Shown: positions 24,093-35,203 of the stretch, piece after piece | Layout of the letters: the number at the start of each line of letters is the position of its first letter | Position numbering within the stretch: position 1 is the first letter of the stretch | Assembly (NCBI GenBank): GCA_004802705.1 | Contig: SGPL01000147.1 | Location: forward strand, 1 to 61,869 | Source of the DNA: Bondarzewia mesenterica | Taxonomy: Eukaryota > Basidiomycota > Agaricomycetes > Russulales > Bondarzewiaceae | Direction of reading: 5' to 3' | DNA: 61,869 bases | Translations under genes and position numbers: made by a program | Notes under the pieces: generated by a model | Database searches by the model: none | Told to the model about the DNA's origin: nothing | The model's input: only the letters and a program-made list of their open reading frames with translations

Positions 24093-24519
24093 GTCGGTTC
24101 AACAGGTTGATATTAATGAACCGATATGATGCTTGAAATTTTAAATGTGAAAGGAGAGTAATGGATGGTGATGGTGGTAATTGTGAGGATCGTGGGTTGT
24201 TGAACTCGAACAGGATTGCGCAGTGGATGTGATATGTATGCGAGCAGGCTGTAGAGGCTGTACAAAGTCAGATGATGCTTATGTTAAGTGATGGGATTCC
24301 GGCGCTGCTGTGAAGTCGTAAAGTCGATAAGTTGGTCGTAGGCAGTGATATGCCTGTGATGCCCATCCGCTGTCTAGGGGTTAGGGCGATGTTGCTTTCG
24401 TAAGCGGGTGAGACCAAATAAGTCTCCGATGCTTGGTCGATGTACAGTACGCAGCCTTGTTCTAAAGACTAAGAGTTGTATTTGCACACTAAAGTTACAG
24501 ACACCCAGTCTGACCGCCG
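24093..24519. other. Intergenic between minus-strand genes
   Basis: Promoter of the MARVEL-like gene and 3' flank of the next upstream gene. No coding signal seen. Confidence 0.5.
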
Positions 24520-25872
24520 TCATGGGACAATACAGCTCGTCAATTGAGATGGGACTGAAAAAGTTTTGCGTATTTTCCGTACCTGACCTACCTGAACCAA
24601 CGCGAACGCTGTTAGCATAAGTATATAGAAGATTAGACATGGTCGAAACTATGCTAACCTTCTCCTGCGCCCAATTCGGCAGCGACCAATAGGCCATCTG
24701 GGAAATAGTGCACGCGCCATGATGACGAGTCCGGACCAAAGACCGATCGTATTTTTGGGCGCTCCGTACTTTGCCTTCTCTTCTTGACGTGGTGCCTGCT
24801 GCACGTCACTGTTTATAAGGTGTACGAACATAGCAAGCGAGGTTCATCCAAGGTCGACCACGCACCAGGTCTTCGACAGCGACAGACATGCGGATCGTCT
24901 AATAAGATGAGTGCGTCTCCATAGAGCGAAGCGACGTAGAATTCGAATGTGCTACAGACAAATATCGCGCATTATTCATCTGCAGCAGACGATGTGTGAG
25001 CGACAACGAGTGGAGGCAGCCGCGCGAGCCAGGGCATGACATCTGTGGGGAAAGTGAAGGAGGGCTCTAGCGCCGACTTGTGCGTTGTTCAAGCGAATAC
25101 GGAGATAGAATTCATCGCGTCCAAAGCTGTGCTCGAGCATGAGGGCCTGAGAAAGGCGAAGTGAGCTAGGCTGTCATCGCCAGGACAGCGCGGATCATAG
25201 TTCAGAGCAAGTGCGTCCGAGCAAAGGTACGGAGAGATCGCATGAATGTCGTCATCCGAGTCGCGGCGTGTCCTCGGAGTTGGGACGAATCGCGCTGGGA
25301 ATGCTTGCTTGAAGAGTCGAAGATTAACTGACCTTGAAGTGACGCCGGGCAAAAATCGTGGGGGCTGAGCGTCAGACGAAGAGTTTGCCAGTCGCAAGTA
25401 GGCTATGTAGATGTGTCAAACCTCAGCTCGGCATAGAGAAAAATTGCTCACAGTTGAACTTATATTCTCGAATCAGGGCGACGTCACGCCGCCTCGATCC
25501 TGAACATGCAAGCGTTGAGTCCGAAGCCGCTGTGGCAGAGCACTTCGAGGGAGCAAACTCATGAAGAAGTTGAAATAGCTCACTATACCGTGCAGAAATT
25601 TTCCGGCTCTGTCCTGATTGTGGTGCAAGGTCAGAGGGTTTGCCCATAGCGGTATGAGCGAACTTTGTGAACAAAGTCAAGCTTACACGCTCACTGTCTT
25701 CCCACACTACTTTTCCCTGGGGCCTGATGCATATTTCAACCATATTTCCACCAGTCGTCCCTGGAACGAGCAATCCATCCAGCTCTCTCAATGCGCTCTT
25801 CACCTCTGTCAAGTCAGATCTGCCCTGATCTGCCTCATTCGCGAGCAGCTTCGTTGAGAGTCGTGCTGCCAC
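24520..25872 (-). CDS. Unknown protein, multi-exon model by eye
   Basis: Not recognised. Exon 1 from the ATG at 25872 reads MAARLSTKLLANEADQGRSD, then DLTEVKSALRELDGLL and ICIRPQGKVVWED. It splices (51-base intron, gtgagc..catag) from REYKFN to SYLRLANSSSDAQPPRFLPG, continuing RDSDDDIHAISPYLCSDALA. A 57-base intron leads to MSCPGSRGCLHS, then, after another, TFEFYVASLYGDALILLDD. Two more joins give RPVTCSRHHVKKRRQ, VFGPDSSSWRVHYFPDGLLV and AAELGAGEAFALVQ, ending near 24520. All joins keep phase and the peptides look coding, but no domain is recognised and several splice choices are arguable. Confidence 0.42.
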
Positions 25873-26478
25873 GCGGGGGTACGCAATACAGCGTATCAGG
25901 CAGGACAGGGTGAAGATGAGATCTGCAGCAGTTCCAATTTCTTATACGGACGAATGTTGAATATTGAAGTAGAGCCAGAGGAAAGTGTTGAAGATTGAAG
26001 AGAGAGTTGAAAGGCGCGTGGACATTTTTTCTTCTACAAGTATATTGCTGAATCGAAGAGAGTCGAAGTCGTTTTTTGCGCCGTGTAACTGGGGTCTGGG
26101 CGGCGCGAAAAAGGAGATCATTATTTAAACTTTAATCGACCACTGGCACTCAAGTCGTCATCGTTTTCGGCGTTGTCGCCGTTTCGTACGCTGTGCACAA
26201 CGTGGCACATGCTGGCTGGTGAGTGAGGGTGAGTGGCCATATCGATCTAATTTTTCACCAGATGGCCATGGCGTCAGCTCCTACTTACGTCCGGAATGGC
26301 TCACATAAAGAGTATAAGGAGGTACAATGCAAGCGTGGTATTTAGTATTTTCTTGCCTTTCCTCCCACCACTCTGTCTCTCTCACTCTCTCACAGAATTC
26401 AAGGTAAGATGGCAATCTCATTCAATGTCTTTTATGTGCTGAGAGTTGTCTCCGTCCAAAACTCCTCTAGACTCTGAC
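25873..26478. promoter_or_regulatory. Divergent upstream region with F-box leader intron
   Basis: Region between the unknown minus-strand gene and the F-box gene. A probable 5'-leader intron (26404-26470, gtaaga..tctag) ends eight bases before the F-box ATG. CT-rich stretches at 26350-26395 resemble a basidiomycete core promoter. Confidence 0.5.
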
Positions 26479-28041
26479 ATGGATCATAGCGATCTTTCAC
26501 GGCTTCCTTACTCTATGATTGTTCATCGTCCCCGACCTGTGGCCCCTCCTACGCACGCACATCCAGCGAATAAGATACCTCGCAGCATATTGCTTGAAAT
26601 ATTCATGCAATATGCTTGCGGCGAACGTAAGGATACGCACGACAAGATGCCCGATACACAGCACATCCTCGATCCGCGATCTGTGGCATTCACTCATGTC
26701 TGCCGTTCATGGAGGGAAGTGGCGCTCTCACCACTGCTATGGTCATCTCTGCGCCTGCCAAGCGTACCCGACGCAAAACATCGGAGTCCCGAGGTAGATA
26801 AATTTTTCTACGCTCTTGATCTCTGGCTGTCTCGATCCAGCCGCTTTCCACTTTCATACTCCCTTTGGATGGAGACGACGAACATTCACAACGCAACTCG
26901 ATATATGAGTATGCTGTGTGCGCAATCCATGCGGTGGAAGTCTGTCAGTATTAAACTAGTAGGCCCGACCGTGGATATTTTCCCTGCTGAATGGTTCGGA
27001 CCGCTCTCGCACCTGGAATGTTTTGCCATTGAGAGCTATAGCTCAACCTCCCTGTCTCATCCAATACTGGGAATCTTGAAGTCATCCGACCGCCTGCGCA
27101 AGGCAAACATAAAAAGTTCGTCGATCACGTCCTGGGTGCTGCCCTGGTCGACTCTGACGGAGCTCTCGCTCACCTTCCAGAGCATTTCCCCGGTTTCTCC
27201 GATCGACATGGAGCAACTCGCGCAGAACATCTCGCAGTGTACCTCTTTGCAGACACTTCGCCTTAGGCTTAGGTTTCAGCAAGTCAAATGCGACGCTACC
27301 TGTGCCATCTCTGGGACTCTGAAGCTCCCTCAGCTCATGCATCTCGTGCTCTCCAGCGAAGATTCTGTTATCATTTCGCAGTTCCTCGCGAGGTTGAAGG
27401 TGCCAAGATTGGAGTATCTACGGATACGCTGCCATGGACAGACTTGGCCGAGTGACTCAGACGACTTGGAAGACGTATTGGGTGATCTCGGCTGCGCGCA
27501 GTCACTCCACCGCATCGAACTTGACGCCATCAATCTCAGCTTTGACCTTGTCGACGTAGAGCTCACTAACGTCCTTCATCGGTTTCCCAACCTGACTCAT
27601 GTGGTCATCAGGGACATCAACATCTCCTTTTGCTTTTTCGAAATGATCATGCTGAATGGACAGAACACTAAACTGGAGCACCTCAGCATCTACCGTGGCG
27701 AGCAGCTGGTCATTGGGGAGCCTGCGATCTGGACCTTGAATTATTTGCAGGATCAACGACAGTTTTATTGTGCGCTGTTGGATCTCGTGGACTCCCGTAC
27801 GCGTTCATTGGATTCGTCTACAGAACCACATACATCTGTCTCTCGTCTCAAGGCCGTGACGCTCTTCCCTCGGGAGTGGCAGTTCCTATGGCAAGTGGCA
27901 TGGCATCAGTGGTTCACATCGAAGACAGGACAGAATCCTGGCAATATGGACTCACGAATGCTGTCTGTGTTCATGTCGAATCCCGGAAGATTTACCGATG
28001 GGATTCGGAGCTCATTGAGATCTACACGCCTCATACTTTAA
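26479..28041 (+). CDS. F-box protein with LRR-like C-terminal region
   Basis: Single-exon coding region. After a short N-terminus the F-box reads KIPRSILLEIFMQYACGE, then AFTHVCRSWREVALSPLLW, the classic basidiomycete F-box (cyclin-like) pattern that binds Skp1 in SCF ubiquitin ligases. The remaining 400 residues carry repeated leucine-rich segments (SLQTLRLRLRF, LPQLMHLVLSSED, FPNLTHVVIRDINI, LEHLSIYRG), which would bind a substrate. The start at 26479 is the first ATG after the leader intron. Agaricomycetes hold large, fast-changing families of such genes, so the target cannot be predicted. Confidence 0.88.
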   Translation: MDHSDLSRLPYSMIVHRPRPVAPPTHAHPANKIPRSILLEIFMQYACGERKDTHDKMPDTQHILDPRSVAFTHVCRSWREVALSPLLWSSLRLPSVPDAKHRSPEVDKFFYALDLWLSRSSRFPLSYSLWMETTNIHNATRYMSMLCAQSMRWKSVSIKLVGPTVDIFPAEWFGPLSHLECFAIESYSSTSLSHPILGILKSSDRLRKANIKSSSITSWVLPWSTLTELSLTFQSISPVSPIDMEQLAQNISQCTSLQTLRLRLRFQQVKCDATCAISGTLKLPQLMHLVLSSEDSVIISQFLARLKVPRLEYLRIRCHGQTWPSDSDDLEDVLGDLGCAQSLHRIELDAINLSFDLVDVELTNVLHRFPNLTHVVIRDINISFCFFEMIMLNGQNTKLEHLSIYRGEQLVIGEPAIWTLNYLQDQRQFYCALLDLVDSRTRSLDSSTEPHTSVSRLKAVTLFPREWQFLWQVAWHQWFTSKTGQNPGNMDSRMLSVFMSNPGRFTDGIRSSLRSTRLIL

Positions 28042-28279
28042 CCTCCCTCCAACCTCCTTCATTCCAAAACTGTCAAATAAATACTGCTGCTTGATATATA
28101 CTCACAGAGGCGATCGAAACAATCAAAAACATGAAATGACGATGAAACAAGAGCATGACCCAATAAATACACACCGTCTACCCAGCATGATCATCGAGTA
28201 TACACCTTCGCGCGCGCCATGAATCCCGGTATCTATCATCTCTCGAAATCCCCAAACCTGTGCCCACAGCACACTATCA
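28042..28279. other. Short convergent spacer
   Basis: 3' flanks of the F-box gene and the DUF1748 gene; AT-rich, no gene. Confidence 0.6.
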
Positions 28280-28582
28280 TCACTGCCGCTCGTCCCGCTT
28301 GAAGTACTTGCTATTCACCGCTGTCGCCTGCACCACATCAAATATCGTCTCTCCAATCCCAAGATACTGCTCTGCGACTGAGCGCACGGTAGGTTCTGTG
28401 ATGCTCTCTGTATGAGGCCTACATACAAACAGCAATGGCCGTTCAGAAATGAGGGCAACAGACGGAAGAAACGGGTGGACTCGAAGCACGCACGTGAATC
28501 CACTCGATCGTCTGATGCCTGCCATCAATGTGGAAAGTAGAACGGCATCGACGCCGTAGTGCAGGAGTCTTCCAAGGGCCAT
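28280..28582 (-). CDS. DUF1748 mini-protein
   Basis: Small conserved fungal protein. Exon 1 (ATG at 28582) reads MALGRLLHYGVDAVLLSTLM, then AGIRRSSGFT. One intron (gtgcgt..tgtag) joins to PHTESITEPTVRSVAEQYLG and ETIFDVVQATAVNSKYFKRD, ending DERQ. About 75 residues, which matches the family. A weak hydrophobic segment near the N-terminus suggests membrane association. The biochemical role is not known. Confidence 0.88.
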   Translation of the reverse strand: MALGRLLHYGVDAVLLSTLMAGIRRSSGFTCVLRVHPFLPSVALISERPLLFVCRPHTESITEPTVRSVAEQYLGIGETIFDVVQATAVNSKYFKRDERQ

Positions 28583-29098
28583 GATTGTTAGGAAGATTGG
28601 CCTTTGAGAATGGGAGAAGCGAGGGTTGTCGTGGACGTGGAGTTGCAACAGCAAAGTCTAGGGGAAATCTCGAAAAGTCCTCTGCCAACCAGAGGACGTG
28701 ATGTCTCGGCGAGCTGCCGGTCGTTCGGCCGTCCGTATTGGGAAGGCATGTGCTCGTTCGTGTTGAAGGGAAAAAATGCTAAATACAACATGACAAGCCT
28801 ATGTTAAGCGCAACGTAAGGCGCGCATAAGTTGCAGGTTTATCTCGCATTTTTTTGATGAAGGATGAGATCCTGAGATCTCGAGATGTTGTGTTCGCAGC
28901 CAAATACGTGCCTTTGGCTTCAACTTGGGTCCAGTTTGGAGAACCTCAAAGACAATTGATCCTGAAAAACTCACCGGCACTCACCCACCACTTCCGAGTA
29001 GGTTTTGCATCATTTACAACATCGATACAACTTTACAACCTACGACACAACACAGTCCTAAGTACGCACCCTGACCTACCGATCATACAGCTTGCTTT
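28583..29098. other. Intergenic between minus-strand genes
   Basis: Promoter of the DUF1748 gene and 3' flank of the APC gene. An open plus-strand frame at 28604-28807 is a shadow with no support. Confidence 0.5.
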
Positions 29099-32060
29099 CT
29101 ACCCGATCGTCATGCTGTCCTCCCCAGCCCCCGCGGCGCCCGCCCCATTCTCTCCAAACACAGCATTCGCCTGCTGCACAGCATCGCCCATGAGCGGCTG
29201 AGACAGCGCGCTCTTCTTCTTCAGTAATTTATACTCCCTCTCCCTCTCTCCGCGCACCTTCATCTGCGTCGCCCACGCAGCCTCATCCCTAGGTGGCCCC
29301 TTCTTACCAAACGGGCCATCGTCGGCGGACACTTCGAGCGCGAGACTGAGGAGGTCGAGGACGTGCCCGTTCAGCGGGTTGATTGATAGCGCCTAATTTA
29401 TGTCAGGGTCAATCCATACACTAGGCGAGTTGAAAAATGAACATGGCAGGCAGACCTCATGATATTTGATGATCGCATCGTGCGGTCGGTCCATGAGGTG
29501 ATACACTAAGCCCAAAAACCCAAATGCGGGCGCCGAGCGATTGTCGATCTCCAGGACTTTGGTGTATGCATCTTTCGCTTCGTTCAGATGGCTACGAAGT
29601 CGGTCAGCCCAAAAACTTGGCCAAAAGAATGACAAAGGATTTACCCCAGCTTACGAAGACACGTCCCGAGGTTCAGGTACGTTGTTGCCCAGGAAGATTG
29701 GGACGCTTGCGTGACCTGTGCATATTCAAGCGCTTGTTTAAACATGGCGGCAGCTTCGGCATATCTGAGAGCACGAGTATGATGAAGAAGAGAGATTAAA
29801 TATAAATGAAACAAACTGCGACAACCCAATACTCACTGCCCATGATTGAAGGCCATGACGCCACGCTCGTTGATGAGCAGCGGATCGCCATCGCACATAG
29901 AATCCGCAGCATTTAGGGCCTCGTCGGCAGGGCCATAATTGGACAGAATGATATGCTCCATACCCACGAACATGAGCGGCAGGTGTGACCTGGTCAACGC
30001 GTTGTCAATAACGTCGGACAGGCGGGTCTAATGAGGTTCACTTACCCAGTGAACATCCGAGCACATGTCGAATACGCCGTCACCGCATGGTCATGCTCGC
30101 CCTCAAACGCAAAAGTGTGAGCAAATGCGATCCATGCTGGCCCAAACCGAGGGTCCATCAACGACGTTTTACTATCGGTTTCATGCCAATCAGTCACGGT
30201 CGAATAACAAACAAATGTGCATACACCATAAGAAACCTACCTGAAGTACGTCCTCGCATCGGACCACTTTTTCTGTGTCAGATACCACACGCCAACCGCA
30301 TACCAGCTGATGGGTGACTCGGGTTCTCGCTCCACCAGCTCGTGAGCTAAGACAAACAATTTTGAATGCAGATGTTGAAGATGGTGGAGGCATGCGATAT
30401 GTAGCGGCATCGTCGGTGCGTGGACCGAAACCAGTCCCAATATTCTATTACATACCTGTAAGGCGTGCTACACTTTAGCCAAGGATGAAAGAACGCACCG
30501 AGTGGTGATAACGAAACAATCCGCCCATCGAAACTGCGCGTAAAGAGCATCGGCAAAGCTGAAGAGAACATCTGGATTGTCTGACAAGCCGAATTCCTCC
30601 GCCAGTCTACGACGCGTGAGGGCGTGTTCCTCCGCGTGCTTGTATTTGCGTAACCGTGCAGTGTAGATGAGTCGCATGAAGTCGGCGTCTTCTGGTGTTT
30701 GTTCTTTGTACGCAAGGGATTGGACGAATTCCCATTCTGGTCGATCAAACAAGAGATAATCGGGAACAAAATGAGAATGACAGGAGTAAGTATGGCAGAC
30801 GATACAAATATGCTGAGGGTCAACAACCTTCTTCGAGGGTCATCATCTCGCCACTGATGAGCTGATCAAATGCATCGTAACATTTGACATCAAGGGCGAG
30901 AGCTTCCATGAAGCAGGCTTTTGCTTGATCTCCGCGATTGAGCTTTAGCATCAGCATCCCCCGGAGGTGGCACATCGACGCCTCAACCTACCAAAATAAA
31001 GTAAGTCATTGAATCACGGAAAAACGACCTGGAATACTTTAATGCCACCATCTCTATTCCGGATATTCGGACCACTACGGCCTATCATGTTCTTTAACTG
31101 ACCTCCTCCATGCGTATGAAATCTCACACTCACCCGTATTTCTGAACGGATTGGCCTCCCCCAGCATTTCCGTCGCCTCTGCCCATTTACCTTGCCTGAC
31201 CAAACACTGCGCGGCCAAATATCTGCACACGACGCTCATATCGACCAACCTCGACACACCCTCCTGTTGTTCCGCTGCGACATCAATCATCGCTGTCGGT
31301 CCCATTGGGATACGGGGCTCTTCGCGACCCTTGCCTTTCAGATCGGGAAAGGGGATGCCAGTGGTTAGATGGGGGACAGCTGTAGACTTGTCCGACGGGG
31401 AACCAAAACCGTTCGTAGAGGGTTGCGGCAGTAATTGTGAGGGGGGACCGCGGAACGGTGGTTTTGATTTGAAGGGACGCGTGAGGAGACGTTCAGCACG
31501 GGAGTATTGGTGAGTCATGAAGTAGGTTTGTGCAAGCCAGAATGCATCATTTGGATCATCTGAAAAGAAATGACGTATAAACGGAAAAGAAGGTAGACAT
31601 GAGAGAATGAATACACACTGGTCCAAGACACGATCTTGTCCCCCCAGAATGCAGCAGTATCGTAGAGATGCTGCATGAGGGCATCGTGCCTCCACAAGCG
31701 CATGCGATCTATCATCCCCCATTCAGCCTCCTCATCTTTCTCACCCTCATCCGAATCTTGGAATATGTCCTTGTTATCATTAGCCAGAGGGTGGCGTACT
31801 GTACCCTCCTTTGCGCGTCGATGGTGGCGCGGCGAGGATCGCATGGGCGAGGAGGGGAGGATAGACCGGTTTGGATCAAGTGCAAGAGGGTTTGGGTGAT
31901 CAGCGGAATGATTAGCTTCGAGAAATGAGTTAACGAGAGATTGAGGGCCAAAGGAGAAAGACGAATTGATTGAAGTGCGGGGATGGCGCGAACTGGATGG
32001 GGATGGTAGGCGTGGAATGGGTGGAATCGAGTAGGTATTCATTGGAGGTGTTGATGGCAT
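29099..32060 (-). CDS. Anaphase-promoting complex TPR subunit (Cut9/CDC16/APC6)
   Basis: TPR scaffold of the APC/C ubiquitin ligase. The start at 32060 opens a Ser/Pro-rich N-terminus (SIPPIPRLPSPSSSRH). Exons with TPR content then follow: MRLWRHDALMQHLYDTAAFW, NDAFWLAQTYFMTHQYSRAE, VDMSVVCRYLAAQCLVRQGK, FMEALALDVKCYDAFDQLIS, HELVEREPESPISWYAVGVW, MDPRFGPAWIAFAHTFAFEG, YGPADEALNAADSMCDGDPL, QSSWATTYLNLGTCLRKLG and KVLEIDNRSAPAFGFLGLVY. The C-terminus ends GEDSMTIG. The order of motifs and the length (about 750 residues) match Cut9 rather than the Cdc27 or APC8 paralogues. About ten short introns are evident. Confidence 0.9.
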
Positions 32061-33270
32061 GATGGATACTTAATGACAATGAATTGGACGGGTAATTTCG
32101 TGTCCTGGATTCGAAGTTCTCTGGTGTTGATGAACTACTTTACCGGTGGTTAGAGGGAACTGAACGGATGTTGGTAACTTTAGTCCATACCTGCAAAAGC
32201 AAAGTACAAACAACTGTGTCAATCAGCAACTCAATGATTGCGGAGGGCGACGTTGAAATATGCAAACTTGTCAGAGAGCCCAAGTTGAACGCGTCGGGAG
32301 TCGGGACTCGGACACGCATTGGAGTCGCGACACCCGCGTGACGTGCTCGACGTCACATGTAGTCACGCTTCAAGTGCTCGAGGACCAAGTCAATTCGAGG
32401 TATGTAGTGAAGTTCAAATGCATCCTGTCTATATGTGTTCTGAAGATGATAGACTAGCACGACCGCAAGATTCGGGCAAAAGTGAGAAGAAATTTCTCAA
32501 CCCTCACCAGCAGGGCCCATCCGTGACAGCTCCTCGCCAACAGGAATCCTCCCCTTAGAGTCTCCATTGAACTGGTTTCAATGCCCTTCGTCTGCCGAAG
32601 TCCTTCCGCAATGCGATAGCAGCAGTAGAGAGAGCATATTGTTCATTGCTATCATTCTACGACTTGGTGGTTCGGTGGTGGAAAGTTTTCGCCTACTGTG
32701 TGCCAGCGGGCCGCTGGCCGGGTGACCAGCCCATACTGCGGCTCTGCCTGTCATATCAATATTGCTCACATCGCCGACAGTAATTACAGGTAATTACCCG
32801 TAGTACTTGGAAGTACTTGGACCGAATCCGCGAGAATTTACCTCCGTCCGGGGAGATAAGAGAGGCAGATCGACGCTGATGCTGGGTCGACGGGACGTCT
32901 GTAAGTCCAGAACTCACTGCACACTCACAAACGTACCAAGGTAGAAAATGAAGGGGGGTGGATAAATCGTCTGGAATTAGTGGCGCTGAATCACAGTATC
33001 GGACGGTGGGCGCGAGATTCATTGGTCATGTAACGCGTGCTATACACAGATCTGCAAGCTCTCAACTCGCTGTAAAGAGTAGAACCGTTTCATCATTCCT
33101 GCAATCCAGGATATGAGCGGTCTGCAAATCATGAAAGATTTTGTACGAACATTGGAAGGATACGGAGTAAAGGCACGTCTCCGCGCGCAGGTGCCAACCC
33201 TGTCGTCGCAACAAGCATGAGTAAACTCCAGAATCATTCGCGAGAGAATAAAGGCAAACCGTACACACCG
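32061..33270. other. 1.2 kb without a supportable gene
   Basis: Upstream of the APC gene and downstream of MRPL34, both on the minus strand. Only short unrelated frames (such as 32578-32769 and 32756-33022 minus). A directly repeated aattacaggtaattaccc / acttggaagtacttgga stretch lies near 32783-32822. No gene assigned. Confidence 0.5.
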
Positions 33271-33652
33271 TCAATGGGTCAAAAATTTCCGACCCTTAGC
33301 CTTCCTTCGAGCCAAAATCTTCCGACCACCCAGACTCCTCTTCCTCGCAAGGAAACCGTGCCTCCGCTTCCTGACGCGCTGCGACGGTTGGTACTCACTT
33401 CCGCGCGTGTTCCAGCGCACTTGCTGCGCTAAAGGCGGAAAGAAAGGCGATGCATGTGCCGTGGAAGGGAGTGAGAGCACGGGTGATGAGAATGCGAAGG
33501 GCAAGCGACGAAAAAAAGGTCGATGCCGTCGCTGCGTATGATGACGATTTGATACACGAGGACACCAATGGTTGAGCAGCAGAAGTCCTGCTTTGGAGGG
33601 TCATTGGAATGCTGCTCAGCAGCCGAGAGAGTGAAGGTGGTAGTCGAGGCAT
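33271..33652 (-). CDS. Mitochondrial ribosomal protein bL34m
   Basis: Protein of the large subunit of the mitochondrial ribosome. The C-terminal 45 residues are diagnostic: [20 protein letters not shown], then [20 protein letters not shown], ending TH. The ATG at 33652 starts [20 protein letters not shown], a good mitochondrial presequence, but this is in a different frame from the L34 core. The shift can be explained by an intron (for example a gtatca donor near 33560 and a tttag acceptor near 33433, which keeps phase) or by one extra base in the seven-base run at 33511-33517. I cannot decide between these, so the N-terminal half of the model is uncertain. Confidence 0.85.
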
Positions 33653-33717
33653 GTTACGTGCACAGTAGCTGCGACGACTGTAGGGACAAAGTCAAAGAAG
33701 ACGACGGTAAACTACGC

Positions 33718-34627
33718 TTAGTCAGCCTCCTCTACCTCGGTCTGTGCGGCAGCAAACTCGTCACTGTCAGCTGCAGCTTGTTCTTTCTTCAATCGTTTTT
33801 TCAGCCTCCCCCACGCAGATTTGGACATCTTCCGCTTCATGGGCCGTTGATATCTGTCAATATTTCGCGTCAGAAATTTATAGAATATGTCTACTGAATG
33901 TCTCACGTTGCGCCCTTCGCCAAGCTTGGAACTTCTTGCCGACACAACGTTACTTTCATGTACGCGGTCCTCTTGACCTGCACGCTGAACAAATGAATGC
34001 AGTTGCTAAGCAGAGTTGTCTCCAATACCGACGCGTAAACACTTACTTATTGCCTCCTTTCAATGCCTGGATCAACATCCTCGCCCTATCCTCCACGCTT
34101 TCCTCCTTGTCGCTCTTTTCCCCTTCCTCCAGATAGCCGATCTCGTTGTATTGATGTAGACCCGTTAGTTCCGTCTGCCTTTTGGTGTCCATCATCTTCA
34201 CATACTCTCGCTTGATAATCTCTACGACGGAGATGAGTCTGGGAATCGTCGTCGTCGGGACCGACGCGTTCTTCTGATTGTTCTCTTTGGTTGGCAAGGG
34301 CCCTTGTCTATCGTTGCTGTCTGCATCGGCCTCTGTAGTAGCCTCTGTAGCATGTCGTTCTGCATCTTGAGTTTCCCTTAACTTAGAGGGGAGCGTGTGC
34401 AATATCAACGCCTTCTCCGGATGCGCCTTGCGCGTGATTTTTCGCCAGCATCAGTTTCAGGCTTGTGGCCTCCGAAAAACAGCGCAACACACCTCGAAAA
34501 ATTGAAGTGCAAAGTCTACCCATGCGTGAATCTTACCGTGGTTCGTTATGCGCATCTCATGGAAGGCAAATTCATCGTCTGTTGGCTCTGGCAGCGCCGT
34601 AGCGGAGGGGATTGTAACGGTAGCCAT
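33718..34627 (-). CDS. Alba-domain protein, RNase P/MRP p25/p20-like
   Basis: Start at 34627 (MATVTIPSATALPEPTDDEF). The Alba fold is visible as FHEMRITNHGKIHAWVDFAL and, across an intron, AHPEKALILHTLPSKL, then IPRLISVVEIIKREYVKMMD (the conserved helix). GLHQYNEIGYLEE carries the GLHQ motif seen in Rpp25-like proteins. Later exons read NVQVKRTAYMKVTLCRQEV and TYQRPMKRKMSKSAWGRLKK, a basic, probably RNA-binding tail ending EVEEAD. Alba proteins bind the P3 domain of RNase P/MRP RNA or act as general RNA/DNA binders. A loop insertion of about 45 Thr/Asp/Asn-rich residues sits between the first strand pair and the helix. Which paralogue (Pop6, Pop7 or Mdp2-type) is not resolvable by eye. Confidence 0.8.
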
Positions 34628-35203
34628 TCGAACAAGGCAGGACGAGAATCGCGTTCAATCGAGTTGCGTGGGGGAAGCAAGTTGTCTCGAACGAGCGAAC
34701 AAAAGGACCGATAGTGACTCTGTGAGAGCTGTAGCGAGGTGACTTACTCAAGTAGGTGAAATTGTATTCTCGAGCTCTCAAGACTGGTCGCGGCAGTGGG
34801 TTGTGGAGGAGCGTCACGGTGAATCGAACGCGTCGGTGATTTGAATCTCCCCCTTACAGCATTTAATCACAAGCGCACCTTGCCTCCCTCCAAGTGTGAA
34901 CAAGGACACCGCGTTGTAAACTCAAGGCTTTCCTTTTTGCAAGTACAAAGGCCACGGTGAGCGAGATAAGTTGTCGCGGACGCTTCTTCGAATCTCGGTC
35001 GTCAAAACTGAATGCGCTGACCAAATTCTGAGTGGTGTAGTACTGCCTGGACCGCGCTCGGATCCCACAGACTCGCACAGACCTCGCGACTGCTGACCCG
35101 TTTCCCTCACGATTTAGATTACATATAAAGCTCGCGTTCCAACGCGCATACTTTGAAGACAAGACTCTCGATCGCCCACCCTGTTTCCTTAAGTCCATTG
35201 ACC
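34628..35203. promoter_or_regulatory. Divergent upstream region, Alba gene / hydrolase
   Basis: 576 bases between divergent start codons. Open frames in it are shadows. A tRNA-like string near 34820-34850 does not form a T-arm. Confidence 0.5.

Noticed and set aside
34800..34870. Two TTCGA/TTTGAA strings suggesting tRNA genes
   Set aside because: Neither has a pairing T-stem; no D-arm or acceptor stem at the right distance.
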